Shown here piece after piece: positions 28,137 through 38,162 of a DNA stretch of 64,000 nucleotides (position 1 is its first letter; each line of letters opens with the position of its first letter). Below the pieces are notes generated by a model, which was given only the letters and a program-made list of their open reading frames with translations, was not told the origin of the DNA and did no database searches. This DNA is from Heracleum sosnowskyi (taxonomy: Eukaryota; Streptophyta; Magnoliopsida; Apiales; Apiaceae), in NCBI GenBank assembly GCA_030848705.1, contig CM061242.1:126366757-126430756 (forward strand), in the 5' to 3' direction. The position numbers and the translations under genes were made by a program.

Positions 28137-31100
28137 ATGAGTGCTCCAAAGACAACCGCTGGTATTAAAGTTCCCCCGTTTACTAGAGATGATTTCGGTT
28201 TGTGGAAGATGAAGATGCTGTTATTTATCAAGGCATCTAACCCGTTGTATATTGGCATATTAGAGAACGGACCGTTTGTACCAATGAAACCAGTTAGTGA
28301 ATCTACAGCTCCTGATGGTAGCAGGATTCCTCAAGGCACCCAACCTAAAGATATTACTGAATATACAGATTCTGACAAAGAACTGATTCGATTGGATACC
28401 GGTTTAATGTTGATATTGGCGGACTCCGCAGACAAGGAAATGAGCTATCAGTTGATGAACTGTACAAGCGGGAAACATATGTGGGATACCATTAACTTGA
28501 TAATGGAAGGAACTGAAGACGTTCAGGAAAACAGATTGGACATCCTGACTTCTCAATATGAAGCGTTTAGGTCTCTGCCAGGAGAAAGTATAACTCAGGT
28601 CTTTGAGAAATATACTAAGCTTCTCAATGAATTGGCAATGAAAGGAAAGACCTATCCACTGAGAGAATCAAACAGGAAGTTCATGATGACGCTGACCCAT
28701 CATGTAGAACACAAGTCATCATCCATTAGGGAAAGAATTGACTTCACAAAGATGTCATTAGAGATGATCTATGGCAAGTTGAAGACCTATGAGATGGAAC
28801 AGGAACAAAGGGTGATAATCTACGGATCAGGGACAGTGGAGAACAAGCACAATGCACTTGTGAGATCAGCAGCACTTGTAGTGGATGAACCAATAACTTC
28901 TGAGATTCAGGTTCAAACCCCTAGAGCTGGAAATGAGGTGATAATAGAAGCAGAAATGGATTCTGTGAATCTGGGTGTTGATGAAAGTGATTACTACACC
29001 CTAGAAGAGCTTGAGCAAATGGAAGACAAAACCATGGCGTACTTAGCTGCAAAGTTTAGTCATATTCGTTTCAAAAGAAACCCTAAGTACAAGTTCAAGG
29101 GCTCAACCAACAGATTCCAGAAGAACAATTATACACCTAGTACAGGCTTTAAGGGAGGCTACAAGACTGGCATGATTGATAGAAGCAAATCAAGATGCTA
29201 CAACTGCAATGAGTTAGGGCATTTCGCCACTGAATGCCGGAAGCCTCGTCAAGCAAGAGACATGAAAGATGTATATGGAAAGAAGGATTCTTATGATGAG
29301 TTGAAGAAGGAGAATGCCAAGCTTAAACAGCAACTGGAGGCATTCTCTGGAAAGCAGAAAGGGAAAGCTTATATAGCAGAGGGAAAGCACTGGGATGATA
29401 CTGATTCGGATGAAGAGGAGGAATATGTAAATGTTGCTCTAATGGCTGACTCTTCAGAGGAATCACCACAATCATCTCAGGGTAAGGTTAAAAGCTCAAA
29501 GGTTGTGTGGATTCTGGATAGTGGCTGTTCTAGACACATGACATGTGAAGAGTCCCTGCTTACAGAGGTGGTTAAGAAGACCGGCCCGATTGTAACCTTT
29601 GGAGATGACAGCAAAGGATTCACTACGGGATATGGTAAATTGAAAGCTGGAAATGTCATCATTGAAAACATCTCTCTTGTTGAAGGATTAAAGCACAATC
29701 TTCTAAGTATCAGTCAGTTCTGTGATAAAGGCTACAATGTAGATTTCAGAAAGGACAAGTGCTTGATCACCAACAGGAAGGATGAGAAGCTTACTCTACT
29801 GGGAGTGAGAAAAGGAAATTTGTTTATAGCTGACTTAAGTTCTACCAGTGAAGGAGAAGTTACATGTTTCTATGCAAAGGCATCTTCAGAACAAAGTTGG
29901 CTATGGCACAAGAAGCTCTCACACTTGAACTTCAAAACTATGAACTCTTTGGTAAAGAGAGAGTTAGTGAGAGGGTTGCCCCTGATGGAATTCAATCAGG
30001 AGGGACTATGTGAAGCATGTGAAAAAGGGAAGTCGAAGAAAGCATCACATGGAAGCAAAGGAATGACAAGCATTACTGAACCATTACAGCTGATTCATAT
30101 GGATTTATTTGGTCTAGTTAATGTTATGTCACTTTCAAGGAATAGATATGCATTGGTGATGGTGGACGACTACTCCAAGTACACGTGGGTGTTGTTCATA
30201 CAAACAAAGGATGAAGCAACACAACTAATCATTGATCACATCAAGAAGATAGAAGTGGAAGCTAAGCTACCTGTGCGGACAATCAGATCAGACAATGGAA
30301 CTGAATTCAAGAATGCAGTTCTTAATGATTTCTGCTCAGAGAAAGGAATATCAAGACAGTTTTCAGCACCAAGAACTCCTCAACAGAATGGAGTAGTGGA
30401 AAGGAAGAACAGGACCTTGGTTGAAGCAGCAAGGACCATGTTGAGTGAATCAAAACTTCCCACTTCCTTTTGGGCTAAAGCAGTGAATACAACTTGCTAC
30501 ACTCAGAATCGAACCCTGATCAACAAAGATCATGAAAAGACTCCGTATGAGTTAATGGCCAACAAGAAGCCAACACTGAAGTACTTTCATGTGTTTGGTG
30601 CAAAGTGCTTTGTACTTAAAGATGGAGAACATCTTGGCAAGTTTGATGCCAAAGCAGATGAAGGCATTTTTCTGGGCTATTCTCTGGAATCTAAGGCTTT
30701 CAGGGTATATGTGATTGAAGATAAGAAGGTGTTGGAAAGCCTTAATGTAACATTTGACGACACTAAAAGACCATGCCTGCAAACTGGAGAGAACTCTGAA
30801 TCTTTGGTATTTGAAAATATATCAGGAGATCTCTCTGACAATGAAGAAGTACCTGAAGTTGTTACAGTCATTGATAATAATCATAGTGATAATGATTCTG
30901 GACAAAGTGGTGACCAAAGTGGAGATCCTCAACATACAGGATCCACTAGTCAGTCTTCAGAATCAACAGATCAAACCGTCAACAACTCAGGGGGAGCAGG
31001 AGAAGGATCAACTAGTCACACTCCACAACATCTAGAACAAGGAGAATCATCAAGATCGCATCTGCCAAGACAAAGGGTATGGAATAGAGATCATCCCTTT

Positions 31101-32720
31101 CACTTGATCATTGGTGATCCGGACACATGGATAAGAACTAGGAGAACATCACAAAATGAATGTCACTATTCTGGGTTTCTTTCAGAAACAGAACCTAAGA
31201 AAGTTGAAGATGCTCTAGATGATCCAGATTGGGTGATTGCTATGCAAGAAGAACTCAATCAGTTTGAAAGGCAGAAAGTTTGGAAGTTGGTACCCAGGCC
31301 TAAGGGAAAATCTGTTATTGGAACACGATGGGTATTCAGAAATAAGTTGGACGAAGATGGCATTGTAACGAGAAACAAAGCCAGACTGGTTGCTAAAGGT
31401 TACTCTCAAGAAGAGGGTATAGATTATGATGAAACCTATGCACCAGTAGCAAGACTTGAGGCCATCAGAATGTTTCTGGCATTTGCTGCATATTCCAATT
31501 ACAAGGTATATCAAATGGATGTGAAGAGTGCTTTTCTGAACGGGGAGTTAGAAGAAGAAGTGTATGTGGAACAACCTCCAGGTTTTGAGGATTCAAAACT
31601 GGCAGACTTTGTGTACTTTCTATTCAAAGCTCTCTATGGACTCAAACAAGCTCCGAGGACATGGTATGACACTCTCTCTGAATTCTTACTTGAAAATGAT
31701 TTTACAAGAGGTGTTGTAGACAAAACTCTCTTTGTCAAAAAGCATAAAAATGATTTGATATTGGTGCAAGTATATGTGGATGACATAATATTTGGTTCTA
31801 CTGATGATGATCTATGCAAGAGATTTGCTAAGTTAATGCAGAGTCGTTATGAAATGAGCATGATGGGTGAATTGTCATTCTTTCTTGGACTGCAAGTATA
31901 CCAAAAACAAGATGGTATATTCATTTGTCAGTCCAAGTACATCAAGGATCTTCTTAAGAAGTATCAAATGGAAGACTCATCTACAGCAAAGACTCCGATG
32001 CCAACTGCCACTAAGCTTGATAAGGATGAAACTAGTAAGAAGGTTGACATCACAGGCTACAGAGGTATGATAGGCTCATTACTTTATCTCACTGCAAGTA
32101 GACCAGATATAATGTTTGCAACATGCTTGTGTGCTAGATTTCAATCTGATCCTAAAGAATCTCATCTAATAGCTGTTAAGAGAATATTTAGATATCTTAA
32201 GGGGACCCCAAATCTTGGAATTTGGTACCCTAAAGATACAGGATTTGATCTTATTGGATACACAGACTCTGATTTTGCAGGTTGTAAGATTGATCGGAAG
32301 AGTACTTCAGGAAGCTGTCAGTTTCTTGGAAGAAGGTTAGTTTCCTGGCATAGCAAGAAGCAGCATTCAGTGTCCACATCAACAGCTGAGGCTGAATACA
32401 TTGCTGCTGGTAGCTGCTGTGCTCAGATCTTGTGGATGAGAAACCAACTCCGTGACTATGGACTTTTGTTGACAAAGATTCCAATATTTTGCGACAACAT
32501 AAGTGCCATAGCAATCTCAAACAACCCAGTGCAACACTCGAGGACGAAGCACATCAACATCAGGTATCATTTTATCCGAGAGCATGTCATGAATGGAACT
32601 GTGGAGTTACATTTTGTACCCACAGAGGATCAAATTGCAGACATCTTTACTAAACCGCTTGATGAATCCACTTTCAATAAGCTGGTTAGTGAACTTGGGA
32701 TGTTAAATCTTTCTAATTGA
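28137..32720 (+). CDS. Gag-Pol polyprotein of E3, single intact ORF (1527 aa)
   Basis: ATG 28137 (MSAPKTTAG, aligned with the E4 start) to TGA 32718-32720 with no stop or shift. Domains: copia gag polypeptide (UBN2-like) about residues 10-240; CCHC knuckle CYNCNELGHFATEC (29195-29236); short coiled coil; acidic KHWDDTDSDEEEE; protease DSGCSRHMT near 29517; pre-integrase zinc region; integrase D-D-E (HMDLFG, RSDNGTEF, GVVERKN); RT with YVDD at 31773-31784; RNase H; end ADIFTKPL. Unlike E2, E4 and C it goes from the acidic region straight into protease at the codon boundary CAG|GGT (29480|29481), as if their gag intron had been removed exactly. Catalytic motifs look intact, so this copy could be active. 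Confidence 0.95.
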   Translation: MSAPKTTAGIKVPPFTRDDFGLWKMKMLLFIKASNPLYIGILENGPFVPMKPVSESTAPDGSRIPQGTQPKDITEYTDSDKELIRLDTGLMLILADSADKEMSYQLMNCTSGKHMWDTINLIMEGTEDVQENRLDILTSQYEAFRSLPGESITQVFEKYTKLLNELAMKGKTYPLRESNRKFMMTLTHHVEHKSSSIRERIDFTKMSLEMIYGKLKTYEMEQEQRVIIYGSGTVENKHNALVRSAALVVDEPITSEIQVQTPRAGNEVIIEAEMDSVNLGVDESDYYTLEELEQMEDKTMAYLAAKFSHIRFKRNPKYKFKGSTNRFQKNNYTPSTGFKGGYKTGMIDRSKSRCYNCNELGHFATECRKPRQARDMKDVYGKKDSYDELKKENAKLKQQLEAFSGKQKGKAYIAEGKHWDDTDSDEEEEYVNVALMADSSEESPQSSQGKVKSSKVVWILDSGCSRHMTCEESLLTEVVKKTGPIVTFGDDSKGFTTGYGKLKAGNVIIENISLVEGLKHNLLSISQFCDKGYNVDFRKDKCLITNRKDEKLTLLGVRKGNLFIADLSSTSEGEVTCFYAKASSEQSWLWHKKLSHLNFKTMNSLVKRELVRGLPLMEFNQEGLCEACEKGKSKKASHGSKGMTSITEPLQLIHMDLFGLVNVMSLSRNRYALVMVDDYSKYTWVLFIQTKDEATQLIIDHIKKIEVEAKLPVRTIRSDNGTEFKNAVLNDFCSEKGISRQFSAPRTPQQNGVVERKNRTLVEAARTMLSESKLPTSFWAKAVNTTCYTQNRTLINKDHEKTPYELMANKKPTLKYFHVFGAKCFVLKDGEHLGKFDAKADEGIFLGYSLESKAFRVYVIEDKKVLESLNVTFDDTKRPCLQTGENSESLVFENISGDLSDNEEVPEVVTVIDNNHSDNDSGQSGDQSGDPQHTGSTSQSSESTDQTVNNSGGAGEGSTSHTPQHLEQGESSRSHLPRQRVWNRDHPFHLIIGDPDTWIRTRRTSQNECHYSGFLSETEPKKVEDALDDPDWVIAMQEELNQFERQKVWKLVPRPKGKSVIGTRWVFRNKLDEDGIVTRNKARLVAKGYSQEEGIDYDETYAPVARLEAIRMFLAFAAYSNYKVYQMDVKSAFLNGELEEEVYVEQPPGFEDSKLADFVYFLFKALYGLKQAPRTWYDTLSEFLLENDFTRGVVDKTLFVKKHKNDLILVQVYVDDIIFGSTDDDLCKRFAKLMQSRYEMSMMGELSFFLGLQVYQKQDGIFICQSKYIKDLLKKYQMEDSSTAKTPMPTATKLDKDETSKKVDITGYRGMIGSLLYLTASRPDIMFATCLCARFQSDPKESHLIAVKRIFRYLKGTPNLGIWYPKDTGFDLIGYTDSDFAGCKIDRKSTSGSCQFLGRRLVSWHSKKQHSVSTSTAEAEYIAAGSCCAQILWMRNQLRDYGLLLTKIPIFCDNISAIAISNNPVQHSRTKHINIRYHFIREHVMNGTVELHFVPTEDQIADIFTKPLDESTFNKLVSELGMLNLSN

Positions 32721-34177
32721 TTTTGATTAGAAGTCAGTAACTGCAGATATTCCTGGTGAATACATGAGTTTAAGAATTGCTATATCCTTAGGACTCGTGA
32801 GTTTATTTTCTGGAGCAATTATCGTAGTTAGGATTATTGTACTAATTTTATGTCATAATTATGGATGATATATCTTCTGGCATTTAATTGGTTATTAATT
32901 CTAAAAATTATTTAAGTGCTAATATTTGTTCTAAATATTCAAGCATTTATTTAATTTGAATTAATTTACTTTGTTTTTAACATTGTAAATTAATGCAGCA
33001 TAATTGATTAGATTTTAATTGGTTAATATCACTCAATGATATTTAATTGATTTTATTCTAAGAAAATTGTGAATTTTCTGTTAAGAATTGATTTTGGTGA
33101 ATTTGAAAAGATTTATTAGAATTAAAACTTGACAGGAGATAAACATTTTGAAGTTTAGAACATGAACAGGTTCTGAAATTTGAAAAGAAGCAAAAAATAT
33201 CGAATTTAGGAAATTCGATAGTTTTTCAAGTACATAGATAAATCTATCGAAATTAATTTTCGATAGTTTTTGAAAAGGAAAAGAAAAACTATCGAAAACA
33301 ATTCTCGATAGTTTTTGAGTTTAATTTAAAACGTATCGAAGTGGATTTACTTTATTCAATATTTAAATCCTCGATAGATTTTGAAAAATTAAGAAAAATA
33401 TCGAAGTGAACTTAATTACTTAATATTAAAGTTCTCGATAGTTTTTCCAAAAGCATTTGTTCGATAGTTTTTCAGATTTTCAAAGAAAAACACTTCGATA
33501 GTTTTCTGATAAACCTTTTAAAATTCTGAGTTTCAAAAAATTCGATAGTTTTTCAAAAACTATCGAATTCCAGTTGACAGGTTTACCCCTTGCAGAAAAA
33601 TATCGATAGTACATTAAAATCTATCGAAACCTGAAAGGACGATTTTACCCCTGTCAGTTTCAAACGTATATATCACTGCCTTAGTTCTTTTTCAGTTTCA
33701 CTTTTACAGATCTGAGAAAAACTTACGCTTTTATATACTTACAGAGAGATAGATACACAAACAAGAACACCATTCGATAGTTTCTTCATTTTATAACCGA
33801 GAAAACCTTGAAAACTTACTATTTCTCACTGTTGAATTTATTTTAACCGTGAAACACTTGTTTTGTGTTGGTTTTAGAACATACTGTTGAAGAATACATC
33901 GAAATAAAGTTGTGAACCTCACATAAATTGTTAACAAGTACAATTCTTAGAATTTGATTGTTTTTAAACAGTCTAGTTTTCTGATCTAATTGACTGGTTG
34001 GTGTTAACAATTAGGGTTCTAGATTTTTACTTGGTTCGAGTTGTGTTTTCAGAAAAGGGGTAATTTTGTTTTAAGGGTAATTTTTTTTAAGTTTGATTAA
34101 TTAGTGATAATTAATTAAATTCAAGTGGAAATTTAGTTTTGGTTTAAAAAATTAATTTTCTGGAAATTTGAAACATA
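32721..34177 (+). promoter_or_regulatory. Pol-env spacer of E3 with private-motif cluster
   Basis: Non-coding, AT-rich. Between 33198 and 33625 about 15 copies of TTCGATAGTTTTT or AACTATCGAA occur, several as inverted pairs that could form hairpins (for example 33541-33567). A GTATATATCA box lies at 33666, followed by a roughly 500-bp leader to the env-like ATG. The motif is the one in the E3 and E5 LTRs. Role inferred. Confidence 0.6.
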
Positions 34178-34555
34178 ATGGCTGGAGAATTTATCGTAAC
34201 CAAAACTAATCATGTCTCGTTTCAAAACTTGCAATCCATAACGAACTTACAGTTTCGTGCATGGGCAGAGTTTTTGAACACACGTTCATTAGTGGCATAC
34301 GCTGTGAGTACTCCTGTGGTCCTTTGCATCGATCAATTGACTGCGTTGTACACATCCGCCACGGATACAAGTGAGAATAATGTGAGAATAACAGAATACT
34401 TCATTTTCCTACAGAAAACCTTGTTCCGGATCCCACAACTGAGGAAATACATGCTTTCTTCACTCTCATTAGAAGTCAACAACCTAACTTCTTTGTGGGA
34501 GAGTTCCTTAAGCATTACTTGCCAAAAGCATGGAACTTTTTCTTTCATACCCTAA
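34178..34555 (+). CDS. Env-like protein of E3, N-terminal segment (before frameshift)
   Basis: ATG 34178, MAGEFIVTKTN. Residues about 20-75 align by eye with residues 20-75 of the E4 env-like protein (RAWAEFLNTRSLVAYAV versus the RPWIQFLNSNTCVSYAI block). Near 34395 the homology switches to another frame, so the tail of this ORF is out-of-frame. A one-base shift in a young element; damaged here unless a sequencing error. Confidence 0.72.
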   Translation: MAGEFIVTKTNHVSFQNLQSITNLQFRAWAEFLNTRSLVAYAVSTPVVLCIDQLTALYTSATDTSENNVRITEYFIFLQKTLFRIPQLRKYMLSSLSLEVNNLTSLWESSLSITCQKHGTFSFIP

Positions 34556-37500
34556 TCCATGTTTTTACTGCCAAGCTTACAAATCTGCATGGTATTCCCT
34601 TATTCCTTCAAAAGATAGGGTTTGCCATTGCCCACAATAGGCATATTAACATTGGACGGTTACTGATTGATCAAGTAATCATATGCATGGGACCACTGGA
34701 TGAAAGAACGGGCATTGATGAAGATGTGCTTTGTTTCTATCCTAGGTTCCTACAGCTAATTATCAATGATATCTTAACAGATTATGAGCGTGAGACATTC
34801 GCTGAAGAGGAGACCATGGAGTGTATGAAGATGAAGAGCAATGCCATGACCGCTCTGATAAGGAAGAACAACTATCTTCTAGGGGTACCCACTGTTCTCA
34901 CTGAATATCTAAGAACGGTGCCCCTACCACTTCTACCCCCAGGGGAACAGGTAATTCAAGGTAACATTCCTGAACCTGAACTGGCTCCTGAACCACAACC
35001 TATGGATGTTGATCCAGAGCCCTCAGTGGCCATTCCAGACCAGGAGGTTGCAAACCCACAATCTCTAACCACGGTCGAAGAGCCTTTGGAAGAGCCAAAT
35101 GAAAACATAAACGAACCTCCTTCCCCTACTATACCCATTAAAGAACCATCCATGAGTGTAGAGGGAGATAGTGCCAAAGCAGCACCACATAAGGAGATAC
35201 ACCCTTCAACGGCAGCTCTGCCTTCCTCTAAAAGGAGACAAACAGAAACCGAGGCAACTGTTGATACTTTATTTCAAACTTCCAAAGCGCCCTTTATTGA
35301 TTTTTCTGATGCTGATTGGGCTACGCTAACGAAAGCTATATCTGAACCATTAGCTCAATCAAGTAAGGAAGAATTGACGGAAGCAACTGGTGTTCCGACC
35401 ATATTACGGTCAGGTTCACTGGTTGAAGGTTCTAAGAACCAAGGGTCTTCACAGACGTCGAGAGAAGGCTTTGACCTAAATGCACAATCTAAAAGGTCAT
35501 TGTCTACCTCCCCAGATGGAACATATCTGGATCCTACGGGTAAAGGGTCTGACGTAGGTGCAGATCGGCAACTCGGTGACGATGAATCAATTACTATTGA
35601 CAAGTCAACTGAGGTAAAGTCTTCACAGACTATTGGGGAAGATTCGGGATCTCTGCTGTTAAAAGAGCCTGTTTCTAACCCCCTAGAGATTCAAACTCTA
35701 GATCCTACAAAGGATATATCATCTAAGGATGATCAGCAACTTGGTTTATCCAAGGACGGGGACTTGCGAAGCCCCATTGCACCACCGGTGACCTCCTTAA
35801 GGACGGCTACGGTGATTTCTTCTGCAGGTACAATCAGCATAAAGGATTTGAGTGAAACAAAAACACTTACACCTGGCCTGAGTGGGAAAGGAAAAATGAT
35901 TCAAACACCGACAGAAACGTTGAGTGTACACCCAGAGCCAAATGTGAGGAGTGACACCCTAACCCTACCTAATATTCATGATTTGCTGTTACCAACAGAA
36001 AGAGAGCTACAAGTTCAATCTTCCCTCAAGGAGATGACAGTTCATGACAAAGAAGGAACTCCATTATTCAAGGTTCCACTGCGACCTTCCTTTGACCAGG
36101 GGATCTCCTCTAGTCAGGCCAATGCTTCTTTAAAGACTATTCAAGAGAAGGTTGACTTGGCTGCAGCTGATTCCAGAAGAACATTCAGGGTCATTGGCAG
36201 TGCATCTGGCACTATAACAGGTACGAAGCAGGCAGTGGACTCCTTAAAGAAGGAAGCTATGGAAGAACTAGTCGAATTGAGAATGGACGTCAGGGAACTT
36301 AAAGATGGATTCATGAATGAAGTAACTGCACTGTCACAGGGACATGAAGCTTTGAGAGAAGACGTTCTGGTTATCCGGGATGGTCAAGCGCGAGTGAAAG
36401 ATGCAATGAATTCCCTTTCGAGAGTGGAGTCTAAGCTCAACAAGAGGCTGGATCATATGGAAAAGACTACCAACTCAAGATTGGAGAACATTGACCGGTC
36501 GCTAGCTTCTATAAATGAGTTTAATAAGCAGCTTATGGATTTCTTGGAGAATCAAGGTGACGGAGTAGAGTCTATTTGGAGTATGCTGAAGAACCAACAA
36601 TCTAGACAACCTGGTCCTTCCAATCAGCAACCTGATCCTTCTACTACCTTTTATGCTGAGGATGCTTTTATCGAGGATTCCTCAACTAAGGGGGAGAAAG
36701 TTGGAGAAGGGGAGAAAGAGAAGCCTAAGGATGGATGGGGAGTTTGGGAGACAGTTGAAGCTATTCCTATCAGACAATACTGGATAGAGGAACTTGTAGA
36801 AGAAGAGAAGGAGAGTGAAGAGGAATTTGAGGTCATGCATGAGCAACCTAATCAAGAGGAGCATGAGCCATATTATCCAGAGCCCGTTGAACATCCAATT
36901 TGGGAGGATATTATGGAAGAAGAAGCAAATTCTCTATCACCTGAAGAAGAAGCTGCCTTGGGAGCAATAAGAGCTCAGAGAGCTGCAATAGATGCCAGGC
37001 AAGCTGAGAAAGAGAAACAGCAAGCAATTCTGAGGAGTGAAAAACTGAAGAGATTCAAAGTGTATAATGAAGTGAGGAAGAAGAAGATGATATATCTGGA
37101 AAAGAAAGATGGTACTGAATGGGAAATGGCTTATAAAACCTTTTGCGGAGTTGAAGACGGATTAGAAGTCAACGACAATGCTGAGGTGGAAGTTATTATT
37201 CAGGACATCAGAAGTGCTAATCTTGAAGATCAGACTTACTTTAAAGCACTGAGAAGCTCTATAATCTGTCTGAATGCTGGGGTTAAAGCAAATGGTGCCT
37301 GGAGCTTATTAATTAGTTTTCTGGAGAAAGGTACATTTGTGATTTCCACTAAGTTTTTAGAACATAGGACATATACAGAATTGCAGGCTATACTCATCAA
37401 GATCCAAAGAACTACAAGGCTAAATGAACTGCTCCGTGAGCATGTTAAGGAGATCGTGATGAAAGTCAGTCCAGAGATTACTGAAGATCCTCCAATGGTT

Positions 37501-37929
37501 AGATTCATGACGAATGACTTGTTCAGAATCTGCTATTTGGCTGAGGACAAACTGAGGGACTACCCAAGCAACTATCTAATCTCAGTTGAGAAGTATCTTA
37601 GATCCACTGGATTCTCATCAACGGAGAAGGACAAAGCAGCAGACACTCTTAGAAGATTTCTAATGGAGAATGTTCCTTACTATAGGAAAAGAGTGGAAAG
37701 AGGATTGGAAGTGCATACCAGACTGCCAAACATGCCAAAGCTAAACAAGAAAGATGTTAACATTGCATGGTTATGGGCTGGAGTGGGTCAAGAGGTTGAA
37801 TATATTGGAAGACACATCCAAGGAGCAATCCTTAAACCTGGAGAACCACTGCACTATCTATCAGTGATTGATTATCAAGCTGCTAACTCCGATCCAATGA
37901 TTGAAGAAGGTGAGATTGGAATGGACTGA
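34495..37929 (+). CDS. Env-like protein of E3, main segment (1144 aa)
   Basis: Homology is already in this frame from about 34397; the first ATG-like codon is not a trusted start. Contains the shared env-like domain (KAWNFFFHTLIHVF, NIGRLLIDQ, FYPRFLQLIIND), a Pro/Glu/Ser-rich middle, coiled coil (about 36150-36600), EDSSTKGE over a CTAAGGGGGAG tract (36687-36696), an acidic/helical region, and a conserved C-terminal domain (KGTFVISTKFLE, RDYPSNYLISVEKYLR), ending EEGEIGMD. No membrane span or signal peptide seen. E5 carries a diverged copy of the same protein. Confidence 0.82.
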   Translation: MGEFLKHYLPKAWNFFFHTLIHVFTAKLTNLHGIPLFLQKIGFAIAHNRHINIGRLLIDQVIICMGPLDERTGIDEDVLCFYPRFLQLIINDILTDYERETFAEEETMECMKMKSNAMTALIRKNNYLLGVPTVLTEYLRTVPLPLLPPGEQVIQGNIPEPELAPEPQPMDVDPEPSVAIPDQEVANPQSLTTVEEPLEEPNENINEPPSPTIPIKEPSMSVEGDSAKAAPHKEIHPSTAALPSSKRRQTETEATVDTLFQTSKAPFIDFSDADWATLTKAISEPLAQSSKEELTEATGVPTILRSGSLVEGSKNQGSSQTSREGFDLNAQSKRSLSTSPDGTYLDPTGKGSDVGADRQLGDDESITIDKSTEVKSSQTIGEDSGSLLLKEPVSNPLEIQTLDPTKDISSKDDQQLGLSKDGDLRSPIAPPVTSLRTATVISSAGTISIKDLSETKTLTPGLSGKGKMIQTPTETLSVHPEPNVRSDTLTLPNIHDLLLPTERELQVQSSLKEMTVHDKEGTPLFKVPLRPSFDQGISSSQANASLKTIQEKVDLAAADSRRTFRVIGSASGTITGTKQAVDSLKKEAMEELVELRMDVRELKDGFMNEVTALSQGHEALREDVLVIRDGQARVKDAMNSLSRVESKLNKRLDHMEKTTNSRLENIDRSLASINEFNKQLMDFLENQGDGVESIWSMLKNQQSRQPGPSNQQPDPSTTFYAEDAFIEDSSTKGEKVGEGEKEKPKDGWGVWETVEAIPIRQYWIEELVEEEKESEEEFEVMHEQPNQEEHEPYYPEPVEHPIWEDIMEEEANSLSPEEEAALGAIRAQRAAIDARQAEKEKQQAILRSEKLKRFKVYNEVRKKKMIYLEKKDGTEWEMAYKTFCGVEDGLEVNDNAEVEVIIQDIRSANLEDQTYFKALRSSIICLNAGVKANGAWSLLISFLEKGTFVISTKFLEHRTYTELQAILIKIQRTTRLNELLREHVKEIVMKVSPEITEDPPMVRFMTNDLFRICYLAEDKLRDYPSNYLISVEKYLRSTGFSSTEKDKAADTLRRFLMENVPYYRKRVERGLEVHTRLPNMPKLNKKDVNIAWLWAGVGQEVEYIGRHIQGAILKPGEPLHYLSVIDYQAANSDPMIEEGEIGMD

Positions 37930-38097
37930 ATGTTGAAGCAAAGAACAAGAGAACTATCAGCTCAGACTAGAGGAGCAACTTCATTGTAAAAAGTTTAATT
38001 GTTTTTTGATTAATGAAATCTGGAAATGTATATATATCTGATCCAGAATGCATTAATATTATTACGTTGTCTTACTTTAAGTAGTTTCATGTTTCCT

Positions 38098-38132
38098 TAG
38101 TTAGTTGAGTTATCCTCGAAGTATTTGCTTGT
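38098..38132 (+). other. Conserved pre-PPT box of E3
   Basis: TAGTTAGTTGAGTTATCCTC plus a GTATTTGCTTGT block, the same box as in D (9261-9294) and E5. It lies about 20 bp before the polypurine tract. Confidence 0.6.
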
Positions 38133-38152
38133 CGAACTCTATCCAATCAAAT

Positions 38153-38162
38153 AGGGGGAGAT
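38153..38162 (+). other. Polypurine tract of E3
   Basis: AGGGGGAGAT immediately before the 3' LTR. Confidence 0.92.
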
